Below, one piece after another: positions 28,685 through 37,692 of a DNA stretch of 64,000 nt (positions within the stretch are counted from its first letter, which is position 1; each line of letters begins with the position of its first letter). This DNA is from Cyclobacterium jeungdonense (lineage in GTDB: Bacteria; Bacteroidota; Bacteroidia; Cytophagales; Cyclobacteriaceae), in the NCBI RefSeq assembly GCF_010994275.1, contig NZ_WMCD01000001.1, positions 930,001 through 994,000 on the forward strand, written 5' to 3'. A model generated the notes under the pieces. The model did no database searches, had not been told where the DNA came from, and worked only from the letters and a program-made list of their open reading frames with translations. The position numbers and the translations under genes are program-made.

Positions 28685-29683
28685 TTAAAATTTTAAAATC
28701 AAGTCTTTATTAACCATCTCAAAATCAAGGTTTTTATTAAAACTGATATCGCGCAGGATATTTTTTAGGCTTTCATTGTAATATTTAGCTCTGATATTCC
28801 AGTCGGTGGGAGGATCGCCGGTCACCTTCATCGTCACACCAAACCATCTTTCAATAGATCGTTTAAAAGTGACAAAATCATCCCCATTAAACATTAGAAT
28901 GCCTTCTTTCCAACCAAAGGAAGCATCAAAATCTATTGTTTGAACATGAAAATCGACAGCGTTTTTTTCCATTAAAATTTCATAGCCGGGGTCTAAAATA
29001 TAATTTCGGTCGTTGTCAAAACCAGATACCCTAACCTTGCCTTCCAATAGTGAAACGGCTCGTGTAGATTCATCAGAAAAGTTTTTTACATTAAATGCAG
29101 TACCCAAAGCTTCCACATGTATACCCATCACTTCAGCAATAAATGGTTGAATAGGATTGCTGGCTACATCAAAATATGCCTCCCCGGTAATTTTTACCCT
29201 TCTTATACTATCTGAAAAAACTTCAGGATATTCCAGGCTACTCATCGCATTTAACCAAACTTTTGTACCATCAGGCAGTAAATGGGTAGAACGCTGACCG
29301 GCTGGATTTTCCTTTTTCAGCCAGGTTATAGTTTTTACCAATGGAGGTTCATCACTTGCCCTATAATAAAAGGCGATGGCAGAAAAAATTAGAAAAAAGG
29401 TGAGAACCGCGGCCCACAATGCTGATTTTGTAAGGGATTCCCTCCTTTGAAGGGGAGCTTTTTTTCGACTTGCCGCTAACCATATTTCGTCTCTCCTGGC
29501 TTTAAGTTTATTGGCATCCGAGAAAGTTTCACTCTCCCATATTTTTTGAACAGATTTAAATATCAATCTATTCTCTTCAGAAGCAGCGATCCAATATTTC
29601 AAGGCAGCAATTTGCTCTTGAGTAGCCTCTCCTTTAAGGTACAGTAAAATCAAATGGTCAATATCCTGCTGAAAATTCCCCAT
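28685..29683 (-). CDS. FecR-family anti-sigma regulator
   Basis: This 332-residue inner-membrane protein has a cytoplasmic N-terminal part (about 1-87; the ADxxL-type FecR_N sigma-binding helix is recognisable in FQQDIDHLILLYLKGEATQE), one membrane helix (residues about 88-108), and a periplasmic FecR domain (GQRSTHLLPDGTKVWLNAMS) ending in a DUF4974-like domain (NESLKNILRDISFNKNLDF) that meets the STN domain of SusC. It holds the cognate sigma factor until the receptor signals. The cognate ECF sigma factor gene is normally adjacent; here the only candidate is at 36517-37107, three genes away. Confidence 0.92.
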   Translation of the reverse strand: MGNFQQDIDHLILLYLKGEATQEQIAALKYWIAASEENRLIFKSVQKIWESETFSDANKLKARRDEIWLAASRKKAPLQRRESLTKSALWAAVLTFFLIFSAIAFYYRASDEPPLVKTITWLKKENPAGQRSTHLLPDGTKVWLNAMSSLEYPEVFSDSIRRVKITGEAYFDVASNPIQPFIAEVMGIHVEALGTAFNVKNFSDESTRAVSLLEGKVRVSGFDNDRNYILDPGYEILMEKNAVDFHVQTIDFDASFGWKEGILMFNGDDFVTFKRSIERWFGVTMKVTGDPPTDWNIRAKYYNESLKNILRDISFNKNLDFEMVNKDLILKF

Positions 29684-30151
29684 GAATGCGCTTTATGACA
29701 GTATAACCAGGAAGGCAGCTAATACCCGTAAGCACAAAAGAAAAAAAATCTTTTTTTCTAATTATTTATAGTATTTATATTGGTTAAATTCATTTTATAA
29801 ATGATAGAAATTGGAGTTTTAAAATATTAGCCAAACAAAAAGTTTTCGTTTGAGGAGTTTAAACCTATTTATTTAGGATTACAATTTTTTTTCTTGGAAA
29901 ATTGCGGTCCAGGATATTTCGAATCCGACAACAAAATCCGGGTTAAAAATGGGTTAGAATGTCTCTAAAGCCGGAAAAAAAAGCCAATGAAAATTAGGCA
30001 CACTTACCGTAGGTGACTAACAAAAGCGAAAAAATGAAGTGTCTATCACCGATTTGCATTATAGGTTTCCCCTTCAAAATAGTTGGATCCCGCAGAATAT
30101 ATCACCAGGATCTGTTGACGAAGATTCTGGTATCAGAAAATCACCCCCTAC
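29684..30151. other. 468-bp intergenic region upstream of fecR
   Basis: AT-rich spacer between the stop of the DUF2231/heme protein and the fecR start. I found no exact TTG-N19-TAnnTTTG promoter on the minus strand, no convincing terminator and no gene. Because fecR is the first gene after a long gap, a promoter for fecR-susCD is expected here, possibly one recognised by the ECF sigma factor whose consensus is unknown. Confidence 0.5.
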
Positions 30152-32347
30152 TCAATTAATAAACATTTCATCAACCAACAATAATGCTCCACGCCCTTTG
30201 TTCCGATGCCATGAAGGAATTTCTTTCACGGTCCTACCGATGACCAGCAGACAATTTACTTTGGTCGGGTTAATTGTTGTAGATATTAATTGAATATAAG
30301 GTTTACGCTCTTCCGTAGGCAATGCAGGAGTCATTCGACCCATCAATTTCAAATCATCTTTACTTTTCCCACCCCAAATCTCAATTTGGGAGGGCGGAAA
30401 TATAATCGTTTCTGGCTCCACCAAAACATTGAAAGAAACAGAAGCTACTTCAATCTCCTGATTGTAACTCAAAAACAATTCCATATCCTCGTTGGAAAAA
30501 CCGGCCCAGTTGTTGGCCCAGGCCGGACTATTGGCATTGAAACCGCCAAAGTCCCCATCAAAAAAGGTAGCGTGGCCATTTGCAGGATGAACCCTGTTTA
30601 AGCGGGACAACAAATTGACAGAATCAGGCGGGTATTTATTTTTATAAACAGAAAAGGTAGTATTGATGCTTCCAAACCAACCTTCTTTAAATGCTTTTGC
30701 ATTGACCAATGTGGTACGGTCTAACCACACTTTTCCCTTCTCAAAGACGGGTGAAGTAAGGCTATCAGGCTCAGTTCCATCCAAGGTATACCTTACGGTG
30801 ACGTCTTCTATTGGATGGCCTATATTCAAAGCGATAGAATCCCTAAAGATATTGGTTTGATTTTTAAGTATGGGAACATTTAATTTGATCTTTTCATCGT
30901 CAAGCCCTTCTCTACCGGCAACTATTTGAATATTTTTAAATTCATCTCTGAGAAGTTCCAGATCGTCCACGTCGATTTCCGTATTCCAAATAGATATGGT
31001 TTGAAGGCGTTTTAAGCTATTCAGGTAGGGTTTTAAATCATTTAATGCCACTGACGTACCTGAAATGGCCAGGTGTTCGATATTTTTCAAAGCAGTCAAA
31101 GTCTGAAGCCCATTTCCGGTAATATTGGTAAAATTTAAATTTAATCTTTCCAGATTGGTAAATTGATTGACAATGGTCAGGTCCTCATCTTCTACCGGAA
31201 TTCTATTAAGACTGAGTGATACAATTTGTTCTTTTATGGGTTCCAGCTCCAGTAGTGATTGACTCGTGTAAGATTTTGGATTATAAATGGTTACATCCAG
31301 GGCAGGTGATTCTTTACTTAAAGGTCTGATTACCCGGTATTCGTTATTGAGCGTTTCCAGGGTTTTTTCATCAGGCATATCAAATTCATACGTCTTTCCT
31401 TTTCCCGAAGGGTTTAACACATTCGTTGAAACAAGCCGAAGGGAATCTCCGGCAGGTAAGGCCAATACCTTCATTTCAAAATCATATTTATTTTTAACCC
31501 ATAGTTCCAGAAGCAATTTTTCTTCCTGTGAAAGCTGGGGTTTTCCTGAGGGTGGCATGTGTTCCTCATCTTCCATTGGCAGGGAAAGCCTGTGTAGCAT
31601 TAAACTCTCCTCCAGAGATTCATTATCGAATAGTTTTCCCGTTTTTCCTCCTTTTAATAAAGAAACTTTATCTGTCATGATCAATTCCCCCTTGGCTTTA
31701 CTCTGATTATGGCAAGAATTACATTTCTTTTCTAATACAGGCATTACCAGGTGATCAAATACAATGGCTTCCTCAATAGGAACCACCACTTCCCGCCCTG
31801 CAATAATGGGCATGTAGATGAAGTCTTCCCCATGTGTCAGGGATGCACCGTAGTGGCCTGCCATCAGCGTGATTACAATCAGAGAAGAGGCCGATATTTT
31901 AGCTATTTTTTCCTGATACCAGGCCTTATCTCTGGCAAAATATAGTACACTGGCAAAGAACACGATCCCAGCGCCCAACCACTTATGCCAGGTTAAAACG
32001 GCGCCATCATATCCTTCTTCCAGTGATAGAAATAAACCCATCACAGCAGCCAAAGCGGCCGTTAACACAGAAAAAAGCAATAAATACGTAAGGAAATCCT
32101 GGTAAAACTTTTCTTTACTGAATTCTTTTCGGAATCTGAAAAATTCCAACCCCAGCGATAAGAGTAGCAAGGCAATCGGAAAATGGAGTATCATGGGGTG
32201 CAATCTTCCGAAAGGTTGTAGCCAATAGGGAATTTCAATAAACTTTTCCAGCAATAAAAAATAAAGCAGTAGGATATTCAAACCAAACAGCAGCCTTTCT
32301 GCAATAATCCGGTACTTGTTTTTCATATCGTTAGGGATGTTTGCCAT
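30152..32347 (-). CDS. Membrane protein: DUF2231-like helices, heme c site, LRR region and chitobiase-like domain
   Basis: The protein has 731 residues. Residues about 15-165 form four or five membrane helices of the DUF2231 type (PFGRLHPMILHFPIALLLLS). A planctomycete-type cytochrome c domain follows, with C209-NSC212-H213 in EKKCNSCHNQSKAKGE. Residues about 380-470 are leucine-rich repeats (FTNLERLNLNFTNITGNGLQ, TALKNIEHLAISGTS). A chitobiase/FN3-like domain is at about 515-585 (VRYTLDGTEPDSLTSP), and the end shows a discoidin-like strand pattern. It sits 6 bp downstream of DUF1501 copy B and is surely in the same operon. Role: probably an inner-membrane electron carrier for the paired DUF1549 system; this is inference. 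Confidence 0.85.
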   Translation of the reverse strand: MANIPNDMKNKYRIIAERLLFGLNILLLYFLLLEKFIEIPYWLQPFGRLHPMILHFPIALLLLSLGLEFFRFRKEFSKEKFYQDFLTYLLLFSVLTAALAAVMGLFLSLEEGYDGAVLTWHKWLGAGIVFFASVLYFARDKAWYQEKIAKISASSLIVITLMAGHYGASLTHGEDFIYMPIIAGREVVVPIEEAIVFDHLVMPVLEKKCNSCHNQSKAKGELIMTDKVSLLKGGKTGKLFDNESLEESLMLHRLSLPMEDEEHMPPSGKPQLSQEEKLLLELWVKNKYDFEMKVLALPAGDSLRLVSTNVLNPSGKGKTYEFDMPDEKTLETLNNEYRVIRPLSKESPALDVTIYNPKSYTSQSLLELEPIKEQIVSLSLNRIPVEDEDLTIVNQFTNLERLNLNFTNITGNGLQTLTALKNIEHLAISGTSVALNDLKPYLNSLKRLQTISIWNTEIDVDDLELLRDEFKNIQIVAGREGLDDEKIKLNVPILKNQTNIFRDSIALNIGHPIEDVTVRYTLDGTEPDSLTSPVFEKGKVWLDRTTLVNAKAFKEGWFGSINTTFSVYKNKYPPDSVNLLSRLNRVHPANGHATFFDGDFGGFNANSPAWANNWAGFSNEDMELFLSYNQEIEVASVSFNVLVEPETIIFPPSQIEIWGGKSKDDLKLMGRMTPALPTEERKPYIQLISTTINPTKVNCLLVIGRTVKEIPSWHRNKGRGALLLVDEMFIN

Positions 32348-32353
32348 GGCCAG

Positions 32354-33808
32354 TTATACCAATATGTCTTTGACGACTTTTCCAGATACATCAGTAAGCC
32401 TAAACCTTCTACCCAAATGCTTGTAAATTAGCTTTTCGTGATCGAGTCCGAGTTGATGGAGGACCGTTGCCTGAAAGTCATGAACATGTACGGGATTTTT
32501 AATAACATTGTATCCCAATTCGTCCGTTTCTCCATATACGGTTCCAGGTTTTATACCGCCGCCAGCCATCCAAATGCTAAAGCACCGGGGATGGTGATCC
32601 CTGCCATAGTTATCTTTGGTCAGTTTTCCCTGACTGTAGTTGGTCCGACCAAATTCTCCACCCCATATGACCAAGGTTTCGTCCAGCAGACCCCGCTGCT
32701 TAAGGTCTGTTACCAATGCTGCAGAAGCCTGGTCTACATCCTTGGCCTGTCGGGTAATTTCATAGGGCAGGTTGCCGTGCTGATCCCATCCCTGGTGGTA
32801 AAGTTGTACAAATCTAACCCCACTTTCAGAAAGCTTTCTTGCCAATAGGCAATTGGCAGCATAAGTTCCGGGCACCAGACAATCCGGCCCGTAGAGCTTG
32901 ATTACGCTATCCGGTTCCTTGGAAAGGTCCATAATGTCCGGAACGGTAGTTTGCATTCTGTAGGCCATTTCATATTGCTGGATCTTAGCACTTATTTCCG
33001 GGTCTCCAAACTTTTCATAGGACATATGATTTAGCTCAGCCAGGTTATCCAATATTTTTCGCCGTTCCACCCTGCTCATTCCATTTGGGTCACGAAGGTA
33101 CAATACCGGGTCTTCTCCGCTGCTGAACTGTACGCCCTGATGTACCGAATCCAAAAATCCATTGGTCCACAATTTAGAATAAACACCCTGGCCGTTCCCA
33201 ATTCCCCGGGAAAGCAAAACGGTAAAAGCGGGAAGGTTTTTGTTTTCGCTGCCCAGGCCGTAACTCAGCCAGGCACCCATACTGGGTCGGTTCCCCTGCT
33301 GTGCTCCTGTTTGAAAAAAAGTTAGGGCGGGATCGTGGTTGATGGCTTCGGTATGCAAGGACCTCACAATACAGATATCATCGACAATTTTTGAGGTATA
33401 GGGAAACAAATCACTGATCCAAGCTCCGGATTCCCCATACTGATTAAATCCTGAAAATGACCCTACCAAAGGAAAGGAGGCCTGATTGGCAGTCATGCCC
33501 GTTAGCCGCTGACCACCCCTTATCGATTCCGGCAAATCCTGACCGACCATTTCATTTAATTTCGGTTTGTAATCAAAGGATTCCAATTGTGAGGGAGCTC
33601 CGTTTTGAAAAAGATAAATTACCCTTTTTGCCTTAGGCGCAAAATCAGGTATGGCTGCAGCCAGTTCTCCTTCCATTTGACCATTACCTTTAAAAAGGTC
33701 AGGCATCAATAATGATCCCAACGCTACACTCCCCAGCCCCAAACTCATTGTAGACAAGAATTTTCTCCGGTTCAAATTCAGGTGGTGCTCAATAATATTT
33801 TTATCCAT
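32354..33808 (-). CDS. DUF1501 protein, Tat-exported (copy B)
   Basis: This 484-residue close paralogue of 19625-21085 has the same motifs: LNLNRRKFLSTMSLGLGSVA twin-arginine signal, KRVIYLFQNGAPSQLESFDY, FQTGAQQGNRPSMGAWLSYG, FVQLYHQGWDQHGNLP and VIWGGEFGRTNYSQG. The two copies match through nearly their full length, suggesting duplication and divergence within the locus. It lies 1 bp after the stop of DUF1549 copy B and 6 bp before the DUF2231/heme protein, so the three are cotranscribed. Enzyme activity is unknown; the fold is of the sulfatase/phosphatase type. Confidence 0.88.
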   Translation of the reverse strand: MDKNIIEHHLNLNRRKFLSTMSLGLGSVALGSLLMPDLFKGNGQMEGELAAAIPDFAPKAKRVIYLFQNGAPSQLESFDYKPKLNEMVGQDLPESIRGGQRLTGMTANQASFPLVGSFSGFNQYGESGAWISDLFPYTSKIVDDICIVRSLHTEAINHDPALTFFQTGAQQGNRPSMGAWLSYGLGSENKNLPAFTVLLSRGIGNGQGVYSKLWTNGFLDSVHQGVQFSSGEDPVLYLRDPNGMSRVERRKILDNLAELNHMSYEKFGDPEISAKIQQYEMAYRMQTTVPDIMDLSKEPDSVIKLYGPDCLVPGTYAANCLLARKLSESGVRFVQLYHQGWDQHGNLPYEITRQAKDVDQASAALVTDLKQRGLLDETLVIWGGEFGRTNYSQGKLTKDNYGRDHHPRCFSIWMAGGGIKPGTVYGETDELGYNVIKNPVHVHDFQATVLHQLGLDHEKLIYKHLGRRFRLTDVSGKVVKDILV

Positions 33809-33809
33809 A

Positions 33810-36128
33810 TCAAGTTTTGGAAATGGTCTCTTCTAAATTATAAATGGTGGAAATAACCTGCATTAGCGAGGCCCATTCCACGGGGTCTAAATCGTCTTCC
33901 AAGGGATATTCTCCCACATTTAACAAAGCTTTCGCATTTTCATTTGCCATGGTTTTCAATTGTCCGCTATGGTATTTAATCAATACATCCACTTCCCGCT
34001 GTTCCGGGAACCTGCAAACAATCATCCGAAAGGCTTTCTGTATGCGCTGTTCTGCCGTCATTTTTTCCTTTAGTAATTTCCCGGCCAGTACTCTGGATGC
34101 CTCCAACATGGTGGGATCATTTAACATTACCAATGCCTGTAATGGTGTATTGGTAATCAACCTCTCCACTTCACATTGGTCGCGGTTGCTGGCATCAAAA
34201 AGGGTCATGGCGGGCGGAGGTACTGTCCGCTTGATAAAATTGTAAAGCCCTCTTCGGTAAAGGTCCTTACCATGATCCTGTTTGTACACTGACAAGATGC
34301 CCCTGCCGGATGTGGCTCCCTCCCACAGCCCGGAAGGCTGATAGGGTTTTACACTAGGTCCTCCCAGGGTAGCATCCAATAGACCGCTGCTTGACAAAAT
34401 CAAATCACGAACAAATTCTGCCTTTAACCTGTATCGTGGTGCACGGCTAAGAAAAATATTTTCAGGATCCTGTTCTTTTTTTTCATCACTAATTACGGCA
34501 GATTGTTTATAGGTAGCGGAAGTTACCATCTGCCTGACCAGACGCTTAATGTCCCAACCGTTTTCCATAAAATCCAATGCCAACCAATCCAATAACTCTG
34601 GATGACTGGGAAGTTCTCCCTGCATGCCAAAATCACCGGGTGTGGCTACAATGCCCTTTCCAAAAATTTCCTGCCAAATTTGATTGACAAATACCCTGGC
34701 GGTTAAGGGATTTTTTTTATCAAATAACCATTTGGCCAGCCCTAATCTGTTTCGTTCAAATTCCGGATTAAAAGCTAATATCGATTCGGGCATGCTTGGT
34801 TTCACCGCTTCCCCATGCGCTTCATAAGATCCTCGCTCCAGCACATAGGACGTACGGGCAGAATCTAATTCCCCCATGATGGACACGATCAATTGGGTGG
34901 TGTCTGGTTTGTTTATGAATGCCAGTATAGAATCAACATCTTCATCTGTAATCTCCATGAATGGCCGTTTGGCATAGGTCTCGGGTCCTCCAACGACGGA
35001 CTCAATACCTTTCTCCCTAATATTATTAAAAAATGAATACAGCTGGTAGTATTCCTTTTGGGAAACCGGATCATACTTATGATCGTGGCAGCCTGCACAT
35101 TCCATGGTGATTCCGATCAGTGCCTTTCCGAAAGTATTGGTTCTATCAGTAACGTACATGACCCTATATTCTTCATCCACTATTCCTCCTTCTTCGGTAA
35201 TCTTATGGTTTCGGTTAAATCCGGTAGCCAATAACTGTTCTTTTGTTGGATCGGGAAGTAAGTCACCTGCCAGTTGCCAGGTAATGAACTGATCATAGGG
35301 CATGTTTTCATTAAAGGCATGAATCACCCAGTCTCTCCACGGCCATTGGCTTCTATAACTGTCGTCCTGAAAGCCATGGGAATCAGCAAACCTTGCGATA
35401 TCCATCCAATAAACCGCCATTTTTTCCCCATAAGCCTGGCTTGAAAGCATTCGGTCTACCCAATTCGAATAGGCGTCCTCACTAGGGTCTTCCAAAAAGT
35501 CATCCATCATTTCCAGACTTGGAGGCAAGCCTGTCAAATCAAAACTCAGCCTTTTCAATAAGCTTTCCTTATCCGCTTCTTCATTGGGTTTAAAACCTTT
35601 CTCCTCCAGCTTTTTAAGAATAAAATAATCGATCTCGTTTTTGACCCAATCATGGTGATCTACTTTAGGGATTTTAACTTTCTCAGGAGGTAAAAAAGAC
35701 CAATGCGGTTCATATTCCGCCCCTTGGCTGATCCATTTTTTGATCATACTGATCTCAAAATCTGTAAGCTTTAAATTGGAATCAGGAGGAGGCATTTTTA
35801 CTGATGGATCATCTGAGACCACCCGGTTATATACTTCAGAAGCATGGGGATTTCCTGGAACAAGGGCAAAGACGTCTGGTGTTTTTTCCAGAGACCTAAA
35901 GGCTTCTTCTTCGATATCCAGTCTTAAACTTGCTTCCCTCTTATTGGCATCAGGTCCGTGACAGGCAAAACAGTTGTCCGATAAAATTGGCCTGACATGA
36001 AAGTTATAACTAACCTCATCTGGCAGTTTGTTAGAGGAATTTCCAATCATGGTGGTCTCTTGGTTATCACATGCCTGAAAGGTCAGAGATGTGATAATCA
36101 AACCAAAACCATAAATACGTTTAAACAT
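33810..36128 (-). CDS. DUF1549/DUF1553 lipoprotein with planctomycete-type cytochrome c domain (copy B)
   Basis: The protein has 772 residues from the ATG at 36128, which gives a lipoprotein signal (FGLIITSLTFQAC). An in-frame TTG at 36221 with an AAGGAGG about 9 bases upstream is possible but would put 31 non-signal residues before the hydrophobic core. The heme c motif is C53-FAC56-H57, then DUF1549 (LKRLSFDLTGLPPSLEMMDD), a second CxxCH in MECAGCHDHKYDP and DUF1553 (RLGLAKWLFDKKNPLTARVF). The domain set and length equal copy A at 21090. It is the first gene after the sigma factor. Role inferred only from context: extracytoplasmic processing of whatever SusCD imports. Confidence 0.87.
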   Translation of the reverse strand: MFKRIYGFGLIITSLTFQACDNQETTMIGNSSNKLPDEVSYNFHVRPILSDNCFACHGPDANKREASLRLDIEEEAFRSLEKTPDVFALVPGNPHASEVYNRVVSDDPSVKMPPPDSNLKLTDFEISMIKKWISQGAEYEPHWSFLPPEKVKIPKVDHHDWVKNEIDYFILKKLEEKGFKPNEEADKESLLKRLSFDLTGLPPSLEMMDDFLEDPSEDAYSNWVDRMLSSQAYGEKMAVYWMDIARFADSHGFQDDSYRSQWPWRDWVIHAFNENMPYDQFITWQLAGDLLPDPTKEQLLATGFNRNHKITEEGGIVDEEYRVMYVTDRTNTFGKALIGITMECAGCHDHKYDPVSQKEYYQLYSFFNNIREKGIESVVGGPETYAKRPFMEITDEDVDSILAFINKPDTTQLIVSIMGELDSARTSYVLERGSYEAHGEAVKPSMPESILAFNPEFERNRLGLAKWLFDKKNPLTARVFVNQIWQEIFGKGIVATPGDFGMQGELPSHPELLDWLALDFMENGWDIKRLVRQMVTSATYKQSAVISDEKKEQDPENIFLSRAPRYRLKAEFVRDLILSSSGLLDATLGGPSVKPYQPSGLWEGATSGRGILSVYKQDHGKDLYRRGLYNFIKRTVPPPAMTLFDASNRDQCEVERLITNTPLQALVMLNDPTMLEASRVLAGKLLKEKMTAEQRIQKAFRMIVCRFPEQREVDVLIKYHSGQLKTMANENAKALLNVGEYPLEDDLDPVEWASLMQVISTIYNLEETISKT

Positions 36129-36516
36129 AGCCGAATAATTAATTGCCAATTTCAATTCAAATCGATTAGAAACAAAATCAGCCCTAAATAGTTGAAATTC
36201 GTTCCCTTTACCTATTATCAATCACATTTACCTCCTTTTGAGGATTCAAATTTTGATTTATAAAAAGAATTAAAACAGTCATTGTATTGATAAGACCAAT
36301 GAAAATCAGAAAACCCGTAATATTTAACCAAATAAAAATATATTTTTGAAGGGGAGGCAGGGACCGTAACAATAAGCCGACAATCAAACTAGAATCAATA
36401 AATTTCGAAATAATTTATGTTTTAAAAGCAACAATGAAGAAAATAACCTGATTTATTGGATTTCACGGTTGTTCCTGGCGTTCATGGGGTGGAAAAAAAT
36501 TCATGAATATTATACG

Positions 36517-37107
36517 CTAGGATATTTTAGAAAGCTTTTTACCGTCCATCTTCCTATCAAAATAACGGTTAATTTCTTCTCTGAAGCTCCTGATGGCAAG
36601 CTTTAGATGCACTTCCACGGTCCGTTCTGAAATTTCCATAATCTCGCCTACCTGTCGGTAGGTCAATTCATCATCTTTAATCAATTGAAACACCATTTTT
36701 CTTTTTTTTGGCAGATTATTTACGAGTGATTGAATTAGATGATTTAATTCCTGTTCTTCCAACAATTGATGGGGGGTAATGGAATAAATAAAATGATTAT
36801 TATCCTCATCACCACACTCAATCTTTAATTCCTTCCTGTGTTTATTAATCTTTGTGAGGGATTTATTCTTGACAGCAGTATAAAGATACGCTTCAAAATT
36901 TTTCATTCTGAAAACACGTTCTTTATCAATTAATAAATTGGTTAATACCTCTGAAACAACGTCTTCAGCCATGCCTTTATCCTCTAAAATAAATTTTGAG
37001 AAGTTTACCAGTTTTGTATAAAAAAGCTCAAAAAATTCATCAAAGGCATTTTTATTTCCTTCGGCAATGAGGATGAATAATTCTGAATTATTTTTTGCTT
37101 GATTCAT
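36517..37107 (-). CDS. ECF RNA polymerase sigma factor (FecI-like)
   Basis: This 196-residue protein has sigma70 region 2 (FDEFFELFYTKLVNFSKFIL, DKGMAEDVVSEVLTNLLIDK) and region 4 (VNNLPKKRKMVFQLIKDDEL, TYRQVGEIMEISERTVEVHL). There is no region 3. It belongs to the Bacteroidota ECF group that works with FecR anti-sigmas and SusC transducers. It is upstream of the DUF1549-DUF1501-heme triad, and 6.8 kb from fecR. A perfect 23-bp palindrome lies 95 bp upstream of its start codon. The 388 bp between its stop and the revised DUF1549 start hold no gene. Confidence 0.93.
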   Translation of the reverse strand: MNQAKNNSELFILIAEGNKNAFDEFFELFYTKLVNFSKFILEDKGMAEDVVSEVLTNLLIDKERVFRMKNFEAYLYTAVKNKSLTKINKHRKELKIECGDEDNNHFIYSITPHQLLEEQELNHLIQSLVNNLPKKRKMVFQLIKDDELTYRQVGEIMEISERTVEVHLKLAIRSFREEINRYFDRKMDGKKLSKIS

Positions 37108-37692
37108 TTTTAGCTGAACGAGAAACTAATTGTAATTCAACCTCCATCCAATGCTTAACGGATACTAAATTAGGAGAATAACCTGATTCAATGTACTATA
37201 AAACTATTATTTGAAATAATAGTTAATAATGTGTATTTTGAGTTTTCCCTATTAAATGTAGGGAATTTTATTTGGACAACCAATGGATAAATGAAAATTA
37301 TTATTGTTATTGAATTAAGGTGAAAGTAATTTTATAGCTTTAAATATGATTATAATAACTTTAAATTTACATTATTACTGAGTGGTTTATTTTGTTTTTT
37401 TCTGGTTAATACAAGAGACGATCGATTAACTTTTTCAAAGTCCTTTTGTCTATAAAAAATGGTCATAGAATCTCGGTGGGACCGATTTGCCGGAAATCGT
37501 TTTTCTTAAACCACTTTTTTTGACTCAAATTTAATTTAGTAGACCTTGATTTAATAAACTAAAATTACGTTTAAAATTAAAATATTAACCTGCTGATATT
37601 CTATTATTTATACTATTATTATTAGAACCTGGTTTAGGTGGGTTTTTACGCGCTTGAGCTATTTTGGTCTCGCTGAAAACCGGGGTGGTTCG
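37108..37692. other. 585-bp AT-rich intergenic region upstream of the sigma factor
   Basis: The spacer lies between the sigma factor (reading left) and the stop of the PVC-type heme protein gene. It is strongly AT-rich and contains a perfect palindrome at 37202-37224. No gene is recognised. A loose TTG-N16-TAATTTAG match on the minus strand (about 37151-37180) is the only promoter-like string for the sigma gene. Confidence 0.5.
37202..37224. promoter_or_regulatory. Perfect 23-bp palindrome upstream of the ECF sigma gene
   Basis: AACTATTATTT (37202-37212) and AAATAATAGTT (37214-37224) are exact inverted arms around a single G. Perfect dyads with 11-bp arms are typical operators for dimeric repressors, and a hairpin is the alternative. 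It is about 95 bp upstream of the sigma start codon. The region is AT-rich, so chance cannot be dismissed. Confidence 0.45.

Noticed and set aside
36128..36236. AAGGAGG with a nearby TTG and an ATGTGA minimal frame upstream of DUF1549 copy B
   Set aside because: The TTG start adds 31 residues before the lipoprotein signal and Bacteroidota do not depend on strong Shine-Dalgarno sites. The ATG-TGA is too close to the AGGAGG to be a credible leader.
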